NCBI GenBank assembly: GCA_007695285.1
Contig: REEC01000181.1
Span: 1-61,411, forward strand
Direction of reading: 5' to 3'
DNA: 61,411 bases
Source: Spirochaetaceae bacterium
GTDB lineage: Bacteria > Spirochaetota > Spirochaetia > DSM-27196 > PXBQ01
Shown: positions 45,448-54,563 of the stretch, in pieces
Layout: each line of letters begins with the position of its first letter
Numbering within the stretch: the first letter of the stretch is position 1
The notes under the pieces: model-generated
What the model was told of the DNA's origin: nothing
Seen by the model: the letters and a program-made list of their open reading frames with translations, nothing else
Database searches by the model: none
Position numbers and translations under genes: made by a program

Positions 45448-48400
45448 GTGCAGCACGGTGCAGCGGATTCGGTGAATGTCGGTCTCGCCGGCACGCCCGG
45501 AATACGCGCCGGTGGGTCGGCGTCGGATGCGCGCGAACACCGCGTCGTGACGCTTTTGATGGTGCAGGCGCTCGCGGTCGGGCTCGCATTTGGATTCCTG
45601 TACAACGTCGGGTATACCCTTCTCATTGCGCGGCTCGGGTCGGCCGGGCTCCGTCACGCGTACATTGCGATCGGTGCGGTTGTGCCGTTCGTGACACTCG
45701 GGTACATCGGGCTTGAACACCAGCTTCCTCTTCCGCGCCTTTCGTTCTACACGGTCGCTTTTTTTGCCTCCGCGCTGTTACTGTTGTTTGTCGTCACGCG
45801 GGTCACCGCCGCGACGGTTGTAGAGTACGTTTTGATGCTCGTGTACGCGAGCGGCAGCGTGTACACTCTCATGCTGCGCGGGGCGCTCGCCGCCGAGATT
45901 TTCGACGCGCGCACGCTTCGTCGCGTCTATCCGAAGACTACAGCGGGCGACGTCGCGGGCGTCGTTCTCTCGGGGTTGCTGGTCGCGCCGATCTCTTCCG
46001 CTCTCGGCTCGATCGAGAGCCTGCTGCTGGTCGGTTCGATTGCGCTCGTCTGCGCGCTCGCGATCAGCGCGCGGGTTAGCCGTTTCGTCGCTCACGCGCA
46101 TCCGGCCCACGGACACCATCGGCAACACGAAAACGACGCGAGATCCGACCAAACGCGCGCCGCGGAGATCGGAGAAACCGGCGATATCGCCTCGCCGGTG
46201 CGGGTCCGCGGGGCGACGAGGAGACGAAAACGGCCGATCGTCGCGATCGTCTCAAAACGGTACGCGGCGCTCGTGTTTTTTTACCAACTCGCGACGTCGG
46301 CGGTGACTCTTATCGTTCAGTACATCGTGTACTCCGAGGCCCGCGCGTTCTTCCCGGCGGAAGCCGAGTTGAGTCGTTTCCTCGGTTTCGTGAAAGCCGG
46401 AACGACCGGCGTGAGCTTTGTCTTTCTCGTTTTTGTCGCCGGGCGGCTCCTGCATCGATTCGGGATGCCGCTCGGACTCGCGGGCGGACCGCTCGTCGTC
46501 TCCGCGCTTACGGTGATCGCGCTCCTTTCCGGGGGAAGCGGATCGGTCTTTTTTGTGCTCGTGATCGTGGTGCACCTCGTCGACTACACGCTGTACAGCG
46601 GCTTCTCGAAGACGGCGCTTCAATCCGCGTTTCAACCTCTCCCGGCGCACGAGCGCGAAGAGGTTCACACGGTCGCTCAAGGTATCGGAATTCCGCTGAG
46701 TTACGGAATCTCCGGGTTGATTCTCGTCGCGATGAGCCGGATTCCGGGTTTTGGCACACGATACGCGGCGTTCCTGACGCTCGCGGTAACTCTCGCGGCC
46801 GCCGCGATCGGGATCGTCCTGTATCGTGCGTACGGTAGCGCGCTCAAGACGTCGCTCGCGAGAAAACGCCTCGAAGGCGCCGACCTTAGCGTCGATGACG
46901 CGTCGACGCGGACGGTACTCGAGAATTTGCTGACGTCCGCGGATACACGGTCGGTTCTGGTCGGCCTCGAGTTTCTCAGCGCGACCGGCGACACGTCGTT
47001 TTCCGCGAAGCTCAAACCCCTGGCGCACCACCCCGAACCCGACGTACGTCGGCGTGTACTCGTCTGGGCCGAGGCGCATCGTCCCGAGTGGGCCGGCGAG
47101 ATCGTGCGAACGGCCTTGTCGCGCGAGACCGACCCCGGCGTCGTCGCCGCGGCGGTTCGCGCGCTGTGCTCGATCTCCGACGATCCCGCCGGAACCGTGC
47201 GCCCGTACCTCGTCCATACCGACCGCGATGTTCAAGTCGCGTGCATCACGGGTTTGTTCCTGTACGGAGGCATCAACGGGGTTCTGACCGCGGGCGAAGT
47301 TTTCAACCGTCTCTTCGGGTCGGCCGACCCGGATGACCGTATCTCGGCCGCGAATGTGCTCGCTGCCGTCGGTATCAGAAACTTCTATCATCCGTTAACT
47401 TCGCTGTTGACCGATATCGAGTCGTCGGTCGTTCGTGCCGCGATTCGCGCGTGCGGCCGCGTGAGGCATCCCGCGCTACTGCCGCTCATCGTTCCACACG
47501 TCGATCCGGCCGCGACGCGACCCGAGGCGTTACATGCCATCGCCTCGTTCGGCGCCGACGCGACCGATTTTTTTGCCGGAATCCTTGACGGGTCGATCGC
47601 GATCAAACTCGAGACCGCGACACGCGTGCTCCGTACCGCGACGAGAATGAACGATACGCGCGTGCTCGCGGTGTTCGAAGACGCGCTCGTGCGCGATACC
47701 GGCAACCGGAGCCTACCGCCGGCGGTTGCGTACCTCGACGCCGTGTACGCGGTTCTCGTCGCACACGACTACGAAGCGACTCCCGGGACCGCGCCGTCTG
47801 TTGAGCGAAGGCTCGACCGTGAGCTGAATCAAGCGGCGCGGTGCGTTCTCGCGCTATGGGAGACCACGTCTGTGCCCGAGTTCGCGCCGGTCGCTTCGGC
47901 GCTCGACGAGTACTATAGGGTGACTCTCGCGCGGGTCTTTTCGCTTCTGGCTTTCCTGTACGACACGGACACCGTCACGGGCCTCCGCCGAAAGATACTC
48001 GGCGGCGACAACAAACAGCGTGCGCTCGGCGTGGAACTTCTCGACGTGATGCTCGAAGGACCACGGCAGAAAAAGATCGTCGCGGTGATGGAACACCCCG
48101 ACGATCGCCCGCCCGACGCGTCGCGCTATAGCGAGGTGTTCGGACTTGCGGCGCTTCCGGCCATGGAGCGCGTTCGCGAAATCGCCAAGAGTCGCGAATA
48201 CTGGCCGGAGTCGTGGCTCGTAAAATGTGCGCGATGCGTAGGGCACGAGTCCGGGATTTTGCCGTGGCCGAAGGAGGACGGAATGCTCACCACGATCGAA
48301 CGCGTGATGGCGCTGAAGTCGGCTGAAGTCTTCGCGGGGATTCCCGACAGCGTGCTCGCGATCATCGCTTCGGTCGGCGAGGAGATCGAGTGCACGCGGG

Positions 48401-48705
48401 ATCGCGACTTCATCGAGAAAGGCGAACTCGGCGACTGCATGTACGTGATTCAGGAAGGACGCGTCGCGATTCACGACGGCGAGACACACATCGCCGACCT
48501 CGGACCGGGTGACGTCGTGGGCGAGATGGCGGTTCTCGATCCGGAGCCCCGTTCCGCCTCGGCGCGCGCGGCGACCGAGACAGTGCTTCTGCGCATCGAT
48601 AAGGAGTCGTTCGACTCGGTTATGGCCGACTATCCGGACCTCGCGCGCGGGGTCATCCAAGTTCTTGTCCGTCGACTGCGCGAGAACCTCAAAAAGACGC
48701 GGTGA
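45448..48705 (+). CDS. Transporter-HEAT repeat-cyclic nucleotide-binding fusion protein
   Basis: This 1085-aa protein has an N-terminal MFS/nucleotide-translocase-like membrane region (about residues 30-460, some 12 hydrophobic segments), a helical HEAT-type repeat region (about 470-760: LKPLAHHPEPDVRRRVLVWAEAHRPEWA, YHPLTSLLTDIESSVVRAAIRACGRVRHPALLPLI), and a C-terminal cyclic-nucleotide-binding domain (about 950-1085: FIEKGELGDCMYVIQEGRVAIHDGET, GPGDVVGEMAVLDPEPRSASARA). The GEMAVLD...RSASA motif matches the cNMP phosphate-binding cassette. A role as transport regulated by a cyclic nucleotide is inferred. The start GTG is set by the promoter; an alternative TTG at 45412 would fall inside it. 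Confidence 0.82.
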   Translation: MQHGAADSVNVGLAGTPGIRAGGSASDAREHRVVTLLMVQALAVGLAFGFLYNVGYTLLIARLGSAGLRHAYIAIGAVVPFVTLGYIGLEHQLPLPRLSFYTVAFFASALLLLFVVTRVTAATVVEYVLMLVYASGSVYTLMLRGALAAEIFDARTLRRVYPKTTAGDVAGVVLSGLLVAPISSALGSIESLLLVGSIALVCALAISARVSRFVAHAHPAHGHHRQHENDARSDQTRAAEIGETGDIASPVRVRGATRRRKRPIVAIVSKRYAALVFFYQLATSAVTLIVQYIVYSEARAFFPAEAELSRFLGFVKAGTTGVSFVFLVFVAGRLLHRFGMPLGLAGGPLVVSALTVIALLSGGSGSVFFVLVIVVHLVDYTLYSGFSKTALQSAFQPLPAHEREEVHTVAQGIGIPLSYGISGLILVAMSRIPGFGTRYAAFLTLAVTLAAAAIGIVLYRAYGSALKTSLARKRLEGADLSVDDASTRTVLENLLTSADTRSVLVGLEFLSATGDTSFSAKLKPLAHHPEPDVRRRVLVWAEAHRPEWAGEIVRTALSRETDPGVVAAAVRALCSISDDPAGTVRPYLVHTDRDVQVACITGLFLYGGINGVLTAGEVFNRLFGSADPDDRISAANVLAAVGIRNFYHPLTSLLTDIESSVVRAAIRACGRVRHPALLPLIVPHVDPAATRPEALHAIASFGADATDFFAGILDGSIAIKLETATRVLRTATRMNDTRVLAVFEDALVRDTGNRSLPPAVAYLDAVYAVLVAHDYEATPGTAPSVERRLDRELNQAARCVLALWETTSVPEFAPVASALDEYYRVTLARVFSLLAFLYDTDTVTGLRRKILGGDNKQRALGVELLDVMLEGPRQKKIVAVMEHPDDRPPDASRYSEVFGLAALPAMERVREIAKSREYWPESWLVKCARCVGHESGILPWPKEDGMLTTIERVMALKSAEVFAGIPDSVLAIIASVGEEIECTRDRDFIEKGELGDCMYVIQEGRVAIHDGETHIADLGPGDVVGEMAVLDPEPRSASARAATETVLLRIDKESFDSVMADYPDLARGVIQVLVRRLRENLKKTR

Positions 48706-48717
48706 TTCGATCGGATA

Positions 48718-48747
48718 TTGATCACTCGCGCGTACGTGACATACACT
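48718..48747 (+). promoter_or_regulatory. Leaderless promoter of the Eis-like gene
   Basis: TTGATC (48718-48723), an 18-bp spacer and TACACT (48742-48747) end 6 nt before ATG 48754. Confidence 0.65.
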
Positions 48748-48753
48748 CTCGAA

Positions 48754-49923
48754 ATGGAAATCAGAAAAGCAACGCGTGACGACTGGCCCGACATTCAGAA
48801 GATCGACTCGGTCGTATTCAACCACCCGCGCGCCGATTTCGAGGTCACGGACAACGATCAAGCCGACATAGACGCGACGTGGGCCGTGTTCGAGAACGGA
48901 CGGCCGGTATCGGTTATGTCGTCGTACGACTTCGCGATGGTTTACGATCGGCAGTACGTCTCGATGGCCGGGATCGGCGATGTCGGGACGCTCCCCGAGA
49001 GCCGAAGGCGTGGGTACGTGCGTCGCTTGTTCGCGGCGGTGTTTTCCGAGATGCGCGATACCGGTCGGCTCTTCACGACGCTCTTCCCGTTCTCCTTTCC
49101 GTACTACCGGATGTTTGGATACGAGCTTGTGTACTCTCACAACGACTTCTCGTTTCCGCTCGATGCGGTCGACCTCACGAGGCGTGTCGGTGGAATCGAG
49201 TTTGTGACCGAGGCAACACCGGAGATTCTCGCGATCTACGAGTCGTTTGCGATCGGTCGAAACCTCGCGATGAAACGAACCCCCGAGATCTGGAAGGACC
49301 GGATGAAGCCGGATCCGTACAAGGACCAGGTATTCACGTACTTGTACCGTGACGACGCGGGCTCGGCTCGAGCGTACTTCACGTTTCACGCGAAACCCGA
49401 CGGGCCGCACAGAGTCGCTGCCGCCGTGCGCGACATCGCGTTCGACTCCGACGAAGCGCTGATCGACCTGCTGCCGCACATCGCGATTCTTCAACCCCGT
49501 GCAACCCGCGCGACCATGCGGTTGCCCTCAGACGTCGCGCTCGATCTTTTGATCCCCGACCCTTCTGCCGTCGGACATACACGAAGCGCCGCGTTCATGG
49601 GCCGGGTTGTCGACCTTCGCGGTGCGCTTCGCGCGACACTCTGGCCGGGCTCCGGCGAACTCGTGCTTTCCGTATCCGACGAGCACATGGACTGGAACGC
49701 GGGTACTTTTTGCGTAGAGTGGGGCGACGGCGAGTGCCGTGTGAGCGAAAGCAAGAAAGACGCCCAACTCACGGCGGACATACGTGTTCTGACGCAAATT
49801 CTGTCGGGGTATATCGACGGCGGCACCGCTCTCAGGCACAAACTTCTGACTTCCGATTTTTCCGCGGCGGAACTCAGCGCGATTTTCCCGGCGAAACCGC
49901 AGTTCCAGAACCACGGGTTCTAG
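48754..49923 (+). CDS. Eis-like GNAT N-acetyltransferase
   Basis: Eis-type enzymes acetylate amines on small molecules or proteins using acetyl-CoA. The 389-aa protein has an N-terminal GNAT domain (MEIRKATRDDWPDIQKID) with the acetyl-CoA loop IGDVGTLPESRRRGYVRRLF (V-x-P-x-x-R-R-x-G), a second GNAT-like half with the FPYYRMFGYELV motif, and a C-terminal SCP2-like domain ending in a terminal Phe, as in Eis. The frame is open to 48718, which is promoter. Substrate unknown. Confidence 0.86.
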   Translation: MEIRKATRDDWPDIQKIDSVVFNHPRADFEVTDNDQADIDATWAVFENGRPVSVMSSYDFAMVYDRQYVSMAGIGDVGTLPESRRRGYVRRLFAAVFSEMRDTGRLFTTLFPFSFPYYRMFGYELVYSHNDFSFPLDAVDLTRRVGGIEFVTEATPEILAIYESFAIGRNLAMKRTPEIWKDRMKPDPYKDQVFTYLYRDDAGSARAYFTFHAKPDGPHRVAAAVRDIAFDSDEALIDLLPHIAILQPRATRATMRLPSDVALDLLIPDPSAVGHTRSAAFMGRVVDLRGALRATLWPGSGELVLSVSDEHMDWNAGTFCVEWGDGECRVSESKKDAQLTADIRVLTQILSGYIDGGTALRHKLLTSDFSAAELSAIFPAKPQFQNHGF

Positions 49924-50015
49924 CCGACGGTCGACTGAATCCCGGCCAAGCCCGGGGAGCGTCCTGATGAGCGAACCTAACCGGTGAACTCGGTGTTTTT
50001 TTACGTGTGCTCACG

Positions 50016-50041
50016 CCGTGCCCACGGACACGTGCCCACGG
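50016..50041. repeat. Tandem CCGTG-type palindromes upstream of the M23 promoter
   Basis: CCGTGCCCACGG (50016-50027) and ACGTGCCCACGG (50030-50041) are near-identical palindromic elements 14 bp apart, ending 4 bp before the -35 box. The position suits an activator site. Confidence 0.5.
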
Positions 50042-50045
50042 CGCG

Positions 50046-50074
50046 TTGACGAAAAGGTTCCGGCGGCTTATGAT
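50046..50074 (+). promoter_or_regulatory. Promoter of the M23 peptidase gene
   Basis: TTGACG (50046-50051), a 17-bp spacer and TATGAT (50069-50074) precede a leader of about 35 nt with GGGGA before ATG 50116. Confidence 0.75.
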
Positions 50075-50115
50075 TATACCGATACTCAAAACAAATTCGG
50101 GTATCTCGGGGATAA

Positions 50116-51147
50116 ATGGGACGCGACGCCGAACAGTTGAACATTTCGAGGACGACCTCACGTCGTGAAAAGAACACGCTACAGCGGTTTTTTTCGGACG
50201 TGTGGGCTCTCGGGCGGTCGACGTTCACAGTTATGGTAATTCCACACTCCGAACAGAGAATCGTTAACTTCAAGATCTCGGTCTTTGCGGTGGCCTTTTC
50301 ATTTGCCGTGATTTCCGCCGTATTCGCGACGTCGGTCTATCTCGCTACCGCGGTAATCGGGTCGTCAAGCCTCGTCTCTTCAAAAGCCGTTGCGCTCGTG
50401 CGGTCAGAGGCGAGCCTCGATTCGATTCTGGACGAGTTGAACCAGGTCATTCACCTCACGCGGGGGTTTGAGACCGCCGTATCTGAGACGATATCGTCGA
50501 TGAACCATGACTCCGAAGGCATGTCTGCGGTATCGAGTAACGCGCTACCAACCTCGTTCGGGTCTGGCGGGTCAGGCAATAATGCCGAGCCGCCCGAGGT
50601 GGCGGAGTTGAGTCGGCTCGCCGATGTACTGCGTGAGTCGGTTCCTCCCCTTCAAGGCGTTCAGGGTTTGATGTCGCTGCGCGAGTCGTTGCTCACCGAT
50701 ATTCCGACCGGCTGGCCGCTTGTCGCGGGGCGGGGTGTCGTGACGATGGAGTGGGGGCCGAATATCCATCCGGTGTTCGGCAACTGGTACATGCACACCG
50801 GGATCGACATCTGGGACGCGACCGGAGCGCCGGTCCTTGCCGGCGCCGACGGTGTCGTGAGTGGAATCGCGTGGGATCCGTTCGGGTACGGCAACTACGT
50901 CTGGGTTCGGCATAAGTACGGATTCCGGACGCGGTACAGCCACTTGAACTCGGTCGAGGTCCGTGAAGGGCAAGTCGTGACGCAAGGCCAACGGATCGGG
51001 ACCGTCGGCGCGACCGGGCTCGCCACGGGTCCACATCTTGACTACGAAATCTGGCTCGGCGCCGACGTCCTCGACCCCGCGCACTTTCTCAAGCTTCAGA
51101 ATACCTTCAACCGCCGACTTCCGAACCAGCGCGTCGTACGGCAGTAA
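50116..51147 (+). CDS. M23 family (LytM-type) metallopeptidase
   Basis: M23 enzymes cut peptidoglycan cross-links or regulate other amidases. The 343-aa protein has a short cytoplasmic start, one membrane helix (about 56-80), a periplasmic coiled region, and a C-terminal LytM domain with HTGIDIWD (His and Asp metal ligands) and GPHLDYEIW. The last motif has Asp where the second His of HxH normally lies, so the third metal ligand may be Asp or the protein may be a non-catalytic regulator. GGGGA precedes the ATG. Confidence 0.87.
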   Translation: MGRDAEQLNISRTTSRREKNTLQRFFSDVWALGRSTFTVMVIPHSEQRIVNFKISVFAVAFSFAVISAVFATSVYLATAVIGSSSLVSSKAVALVRSEASLDSILDELNQVIHLTRGFETAVSETISSMNHDSEGMSAVSSNALPTSFGSGGSGNNAEPPEVAELSRLADVLRESVPPLQGVQGLMSLRESLLTDIPTGWPLVAGRGVVTMEWGPNIHPVFGNWYMHTGIDIWDATGAPVLAGADGVVSGIAWDPFGYGNYVWVRHKYGFRTRYSHLNSVEVREGQVVTQGQRIGTVGATGLATGPHLDYEIWLGADVLDPAHFLKLQNTFNRRLPNQRVVRQ

Positions 51148-51222
51148 CCACGAAACTCAGCGCCACTTGGCAAGGTCTTGTTGTCGTTCCCGGTTCCCGG
51201 CCGTATCGGTAGAATGACGGCG

Positions 51223-51741
51223 ATGGAGACACCAAACAACCATTTCTCGGCATCCAATCGGCTATGTCTGACTCTCGTGACCGGAGAGGTCGGAGCCGGA
51301 AAGACGACGCGCCTTGCGCGGTATGTGAGCGATTGCCGGGGCTGCGGTCTGCGCGTCGGCGGTGTGATTGCGCGACGAACACGCGACGGCTACGAGTTTG
51401 TCGATGTGAACAGCGGTTGCGCGCGGGCGTACGCTGCGAGAAACCCCGACCAGGGTCCTGCGGCGTGCCTGCGGTTCCTGTTCGACGCAGAGGCTTTCGC
51501 CTGGCTCAACGGCGTGTTGCGGTCGGCCGTAGAGGATCGTTGCGACGTGATCGTGTACGACGAGTACGGTCCCCTTGAGCGCGGCGGTGGCGGTGCGTTC
51601 GGCGCGCTGAACGAGGTTGTCGCGCGGTTTCCCGGCCGGCTCGCGATCGCGGTGCGACGGTCGCTCGCCCATCACGTGCCGATCGCGCTGGGGATCCCGC
51701 CCGCCGGCGTTGAGATCATCGACGTCGGTTTTCTTTCATGA
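51223..51741 (+). CDS. THEP1/DUF2478-like P-loop NTPase
   Basis: The 172-aa protein has a P-loop TGEVGAGKTTRL at about residue 20, a VIARR strand and a Walker B-like VYDEYGPLERGGGG, the pattern of nucleoside-triphosphatase THEP1 and DUF2478 proteins. No clear Shine-Dalgarno is seen; TAGAAT (51210-51215) ends 7 nt before ATG 51223, but the -35 box is weak, and ATG 51214 is an alternative start. It overlaps the convergent MobA-like gene by 26 nt. A molybdenum cofactor link is inferred only from this context. Confidence 0.7.
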   Translation: METPNNHFSASNRLCLTLVTGEVGAGKTTRLARYVSDCRGCGLRVGGVIARRTRDGYEFVDVNSGCARAYAARNPDQGPAACLRFLFDAEAFAWLNGVLRSAVEDRCDVIVYDEYGPLERGGGGAFGALNEVVARFPGRLAIAVRRSLAHHVPIALGIPPAGVEIIDVGFLS

Positions 51742-52333
51742 ACTCGGCTCGGGCAGTCGGATCGTTGACGTTCCGAAGGCGCCACGGTAGCTCGACGACC
51801 GAGCCATGCTTCTCCACGATCATGCGCAACGACCGGTCGCCACGCGCAACCGCGCGCTCGATGATCGATTGCGCCGCGGGCTCGTACACGGCGAACAGCG
51901 GATCTACGTGTGAACTGCCGAGACACCGTGTCGCGCTCACCGCGCACGTCCGGTCACGGCGCGCGAACAGGTACTCAAGGTGTTCGGTCGTGAGATTCGC
52001 GAGGTCGATCGGCACGACGAGCCACGCGCAGTGTGCGTGCATCTTGAACGCCGAGTACAGTCCGGCGATCGGGCCCGCGTCTGTGATCTCGTCGACGATG
52101 ATCGGCAGATCCCGGTACGTCGGCTGCTCGGTTTGATCGGGACGAATCGAGACGTACACCCTCTCGCACACCCGCGTGAGAAGAGCCGCGACGTGGTGCG
52201 CCTGGTCGCGGTCGTGGTATCTGATCGCCGCCTTGTCGCTCCGCATTCTCGTGCTGCGACCGCCCGCGAGCACGAGGCCGTACAGGTTTGGTGAACGTCC
52301 CGGCAATCGTGTTTCCATGAGCATCTGGCTCAT
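51716..52333 (-). CDS. mobA: MobA-like molybdenum cofactor nucleotidyltransferase
   Basis: MobA attaches GMP to molybdopterin. The 205-aa protein has the nucleotidyltransferase signature YGLVLAGGRSTRMRSDKA, the AGPIAGLYSAF stretch and VVPIDLANLTTEHLEYL, where PxDxP is replaced by PIDLA. It resembles the MobA/CMP-transferase superfamily; the exact nucleotide is not certain. Starts at 52333 (ATG), 52324 or 52318 are possible; TTGACG (52357-52362), an 18-bp spacer and TAGATA (52333-52338) would make ATG 52324 leaderless. It converges with the NTPase gene and overlaps it by 26 nt. Confidence 0.78.
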   Translation of the reverse strand: MSQMLMETRLPGRSPNLYGLVLAGGRSTRMRSDKAAIRYHDRDQAHHVAALLTRVCERVYVSIRPDQTEQPTYRDLPIIVDEITDAGPIAGLYSAFKMHAHCAWLVVPIDLANLTTEHLEYLFARRDRTCAVSATRCLGSSHVDPLFAVYEPAAQSIIERAVARGDRSLRMIVEKHGSVVELPWRLRNVNDPTARAEFMKENRRR

Positions 52334-52442
52334 ATCTAGTGCGATCGAGACGTTGACGTCAACCCGAGAGGCCTGCCCAAGGCCGGCCGATCGATTGCCC
52401 AGACGGCACGCAACACGGTACCTTTAACCCGAGGAGGCCAAC

Positions 52443-53072
52443 ATGGTTGCTTCAGAGACGGCTTTGTTGATAATCGATGTTCAGAACGACTTCTGCCCGG
52501 GAGGGGCGCTTGCGGTGCCGGACGGTGACATGGTTGTTCCGGTGATTAACTCGATTGCTCCTTCATTCGGTCGTGTCGTCGCGACGCGAGACTGGCATCC
52601 CGTGGGGCACATATCGTTTGCTTCGCGTCACGGGTCTGAGATCGGGACGACGACGCAAATCGGCGAGATAGAGCAGGTCATGTGGCCCGATCACTGCGTG
52701 CAGGGCTCTCCCGGTGCCGAGTTTCATCCCGATCTCGATCCGCGGCCGATCGATCTCATCGTTCACAAAGGCGTCCGAGTTGATCTCGACTCGTACTCGG
52801 CGTTTTTCGAAAACGATGCCCGGACGCCGACCGGGCTTCAGTATTATCTGACCGGACTCGGCATCACATCGGTCTGTATCTGCGGCCTCGCGACCGACTA
52901 CTGCGTTTTCTTCACCGCGACCGACGCGGTCCGCCTGGGTTTCACGACGCACGTCGTGTCCGACGCGGTTCGTGGTGTCGACGTTCCGGCAGGGAACATC
53001 GAGAAGACGATACACGACATGAAGGCGGCCGGAGTCATTTTACTACCATCGGCCGACGTGGCGAACGCGTGA
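52443..53072 (+). CDS. pncA: Nicotinamidase
   Basis: PncA deamidates nicotinamide to nicotinate in NAD salvage. The 209-aa protein has the catalytic Asp in LLIIDVQNDFCPGGALAV, the metal-binding TRDWHPVGHISF and WPDHCVQGSPGAEFH, the Lys in IVHKGV, and the nucleophile Cys in LATDYCVFFTATDAV. GAGGAGG precedes the ATG. The stop codon overlaps the start of pncB (GTGA), so both enzymes of the salvage route are translationally coupled. Confidence 0.96.
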   Translation: MVASETALLIIDVQNDFCPGGALAVPDGDMVVPVINSIAPSFGRVVATRDWHPVGHISFASRHGSEIGTTTQIGEIEQVMWPDHCVQGSPGAEFHPDLDPRPIDLIVHKGVRVDLDSYSAFFENDARTPTGLQYYLTGLGITSVCICGLATDYCVFFTATDAVRLGFTTHVVSDAVRGVDVPAGNIEKTIHDMKAAGVILLPSADVANA

Positions 53073-54496
53073 GTCCCGGAGCGCTCTTCACGGACTTCTA
53101 CGAACTGACGATGGCGCAGGGCTATCATCGGAACGCGATGAATCGGCGCGTCGTGTTCGACATGTTCTTCAGACGCAATCCGTTCTCGGGTGGCTTTTCG
53201 CTTTGCGCGGGCCTCGAGCCGTTGCTCGAAGCGATCGAGACGTTCACGTTTTCCGGCGAAGACCTTGCGTACCTCGAGTCGCAACGCGTGTTCGGCTCGT
53301 CGTTTCTCGAGTACCTCGAGACGTTTCGGTTCGGAGGAGACGTGTACGCCGTTCCCGAGGGAACGGTCGTGTTTCCGAACGCACCGATGCTTCGTGTCGA
53401 GGCGAGCCTCATCGAGGCGCAGCTCATCGAAGGGCTGCTCCTGAATATCGTGAACTTCCAGACCTTGATCGCGACAAAGACCGCCCGCATCTACCTCGCG
53501 TCGAACCGTGGGAAGATTCTGGAGTTCGGTCTCAGGCGCGCGCAAGGCATCGACGGAGCGCTTTCGGCGACACGCGCCGCGTTCATCGGCGGTGCCGCAG
53601 CGACTTCGAACACACTCGCCGGTCAGCGGCTCGGAATTCCGGTGAGTGGGACGATGGCGCACTCGTGGGTCATGGCGTTCGACTCGGAGCTCGAAGCGTT
53701 CGAGGCGTACGCGGAGTTATACCCGGACAAGGCGATTTTGCTCGTCGACACGTACGACACGCTGCGGAGTGGAACTCAAAACGCCGTGATCGTCGGGAAA
53801 AAGCTCGCCGCGCGTGGCCAGGCGATCGGCGTGCGGCTCGACAGCGGTGATATTCAGTACCTCAGTCACGCGATACGACGGCAGCTCGACGAGAACGGGC
53901 TCACCGACGCGACGATCGCCGTCTCGAACGAGCTCAACGAAGAGATCATCCATCAGCTCGTGAGCGACGGCTGCCCGGTTAATTTTTGGGGAGTCGGGAC
54001 GCAGCTGGTCACCGGCGGGTCGGACTCGGCGTTGACCGGCGTGTACAAACTCGCCGCGAAAGAGCGTAACGGAGAGATGATCCCGACGATGAAGGTCTCG
54101 GACAACCCCGAAAAAACGACCGATCCCGGAATCAAACAGGTGTATCGGCTCTACGATCCCGACGGCTCTCCGATCGCCGACATCGTCGCGCTCGCCGACG
54201 AAGAGATCGTCGCGGGCCGCCGCTACGTCTTCCATCACCCGGCGATCGACTATCGGCGGTTCTCGATCGTCCCGGAAGGAGAGATTCGACCGCTCCTCGA
54301 ACCGGTCATGCGCGACGGGCGGGTAACGCGACAAGCCCCTTCGCTGACCGAGATCGCCGAGCGCACAAAGAGCGAGATCGGCGCTCTCGACCCGACGTAC
54401 ACGCGGCTGATCAATCCGCATATCTACAAGGTCTCGATCACCGACCGGCTCAAAGAGTTGAAGTCCGAGATGGTGAGGCAGATTGTCGATTGGTGA
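53069..54496 (+). CDS. pncB: Nicotinate phosphoribosyltransferase
   Basis: PncB forms nicotinate mononucleotide from nicotinate and PRPP. The 475-aa protein begins FTDFYELTMAQGYHRN, has EFGLRRAQGIDGALSATRAAFIGG, the SGTMAHSWVMAF segment, and VRLDSGDI/FWGVGTQLVTGGSDSALTGVYKL of the active site. The start is GTG, overlapping pncA by 4 nt. Together with PncA it forms a two-step nicotinamide-to-NaMN module. Confidence 0.96.
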   Translation: MSPGALFTDFYELTMAQGYHRNAMNRRVVFDMFFRRNPFSGGFSLCAGLEPLLEAIETFTFSGEDLAYLESQRVFGSSFLEYLETFRFGGDVYAVPEGTVVFPNAPMLRVEASLIEAQLIEGLLLNIVNFQTLIATKTARIYLASNRGKILEFGLRRAQGIDGALSATRAAFIGGAAATSNTLAGQRLGIPVSGTMAHSWVMAFDSELEAFEAYAELYPDKAILLVDTYDTLRSGTQNAVIVGKKLAARGQAIGVRLDSGDIQYLSHAIRRQLDENGLTDATIAVSNELNEEIIHQLVSDGCPVNFWGVGTQLVTGGSDSALTGVYKLAAKERNGEMIPTMKVSDNPEKTTDPGIKQVYRLYDPDGSPIADIVALADEEIVAGRRYVFHHPAIDYRRFSIVPEGEIRPLLEPVMRDGRVTRQAPSLTEIAERTKSEIGALDPTYTRLINPHIYKVSITDRLKELKSEMVRQIVDW

Positions 54497-54514
54497 GTCC
54501 GCCGTGCAGTATAC

Positions 54515-54544
54515 TTGACTATTTCACCACGGAACCCCGATAAT
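54515..54544 (+). promoter_or_regulatory. Lipoprotein gene promoter
   Basis: TTGACT (54515-54520), an 18-bp spacer and GATAAT (54539-54544) lie before the GGAGG-preceded ATG at 54564. Confidence 0.65.
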
Positions 54545-54563
54545 CCGGCGCACGGAGGATCGT

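Noticed and set aside
47854..49494. 546-codon minus-strand frame opposite the transporter-CNB and Eis-like genes
   Set aside because: It spans two unrelated real genes and has antisense-type composition.
49981..50003. T-run after the Eis-like gene as an intrinsic terminator
   Set aside because: The stem before the seven T residues is only about 4 bp, too weak to call.
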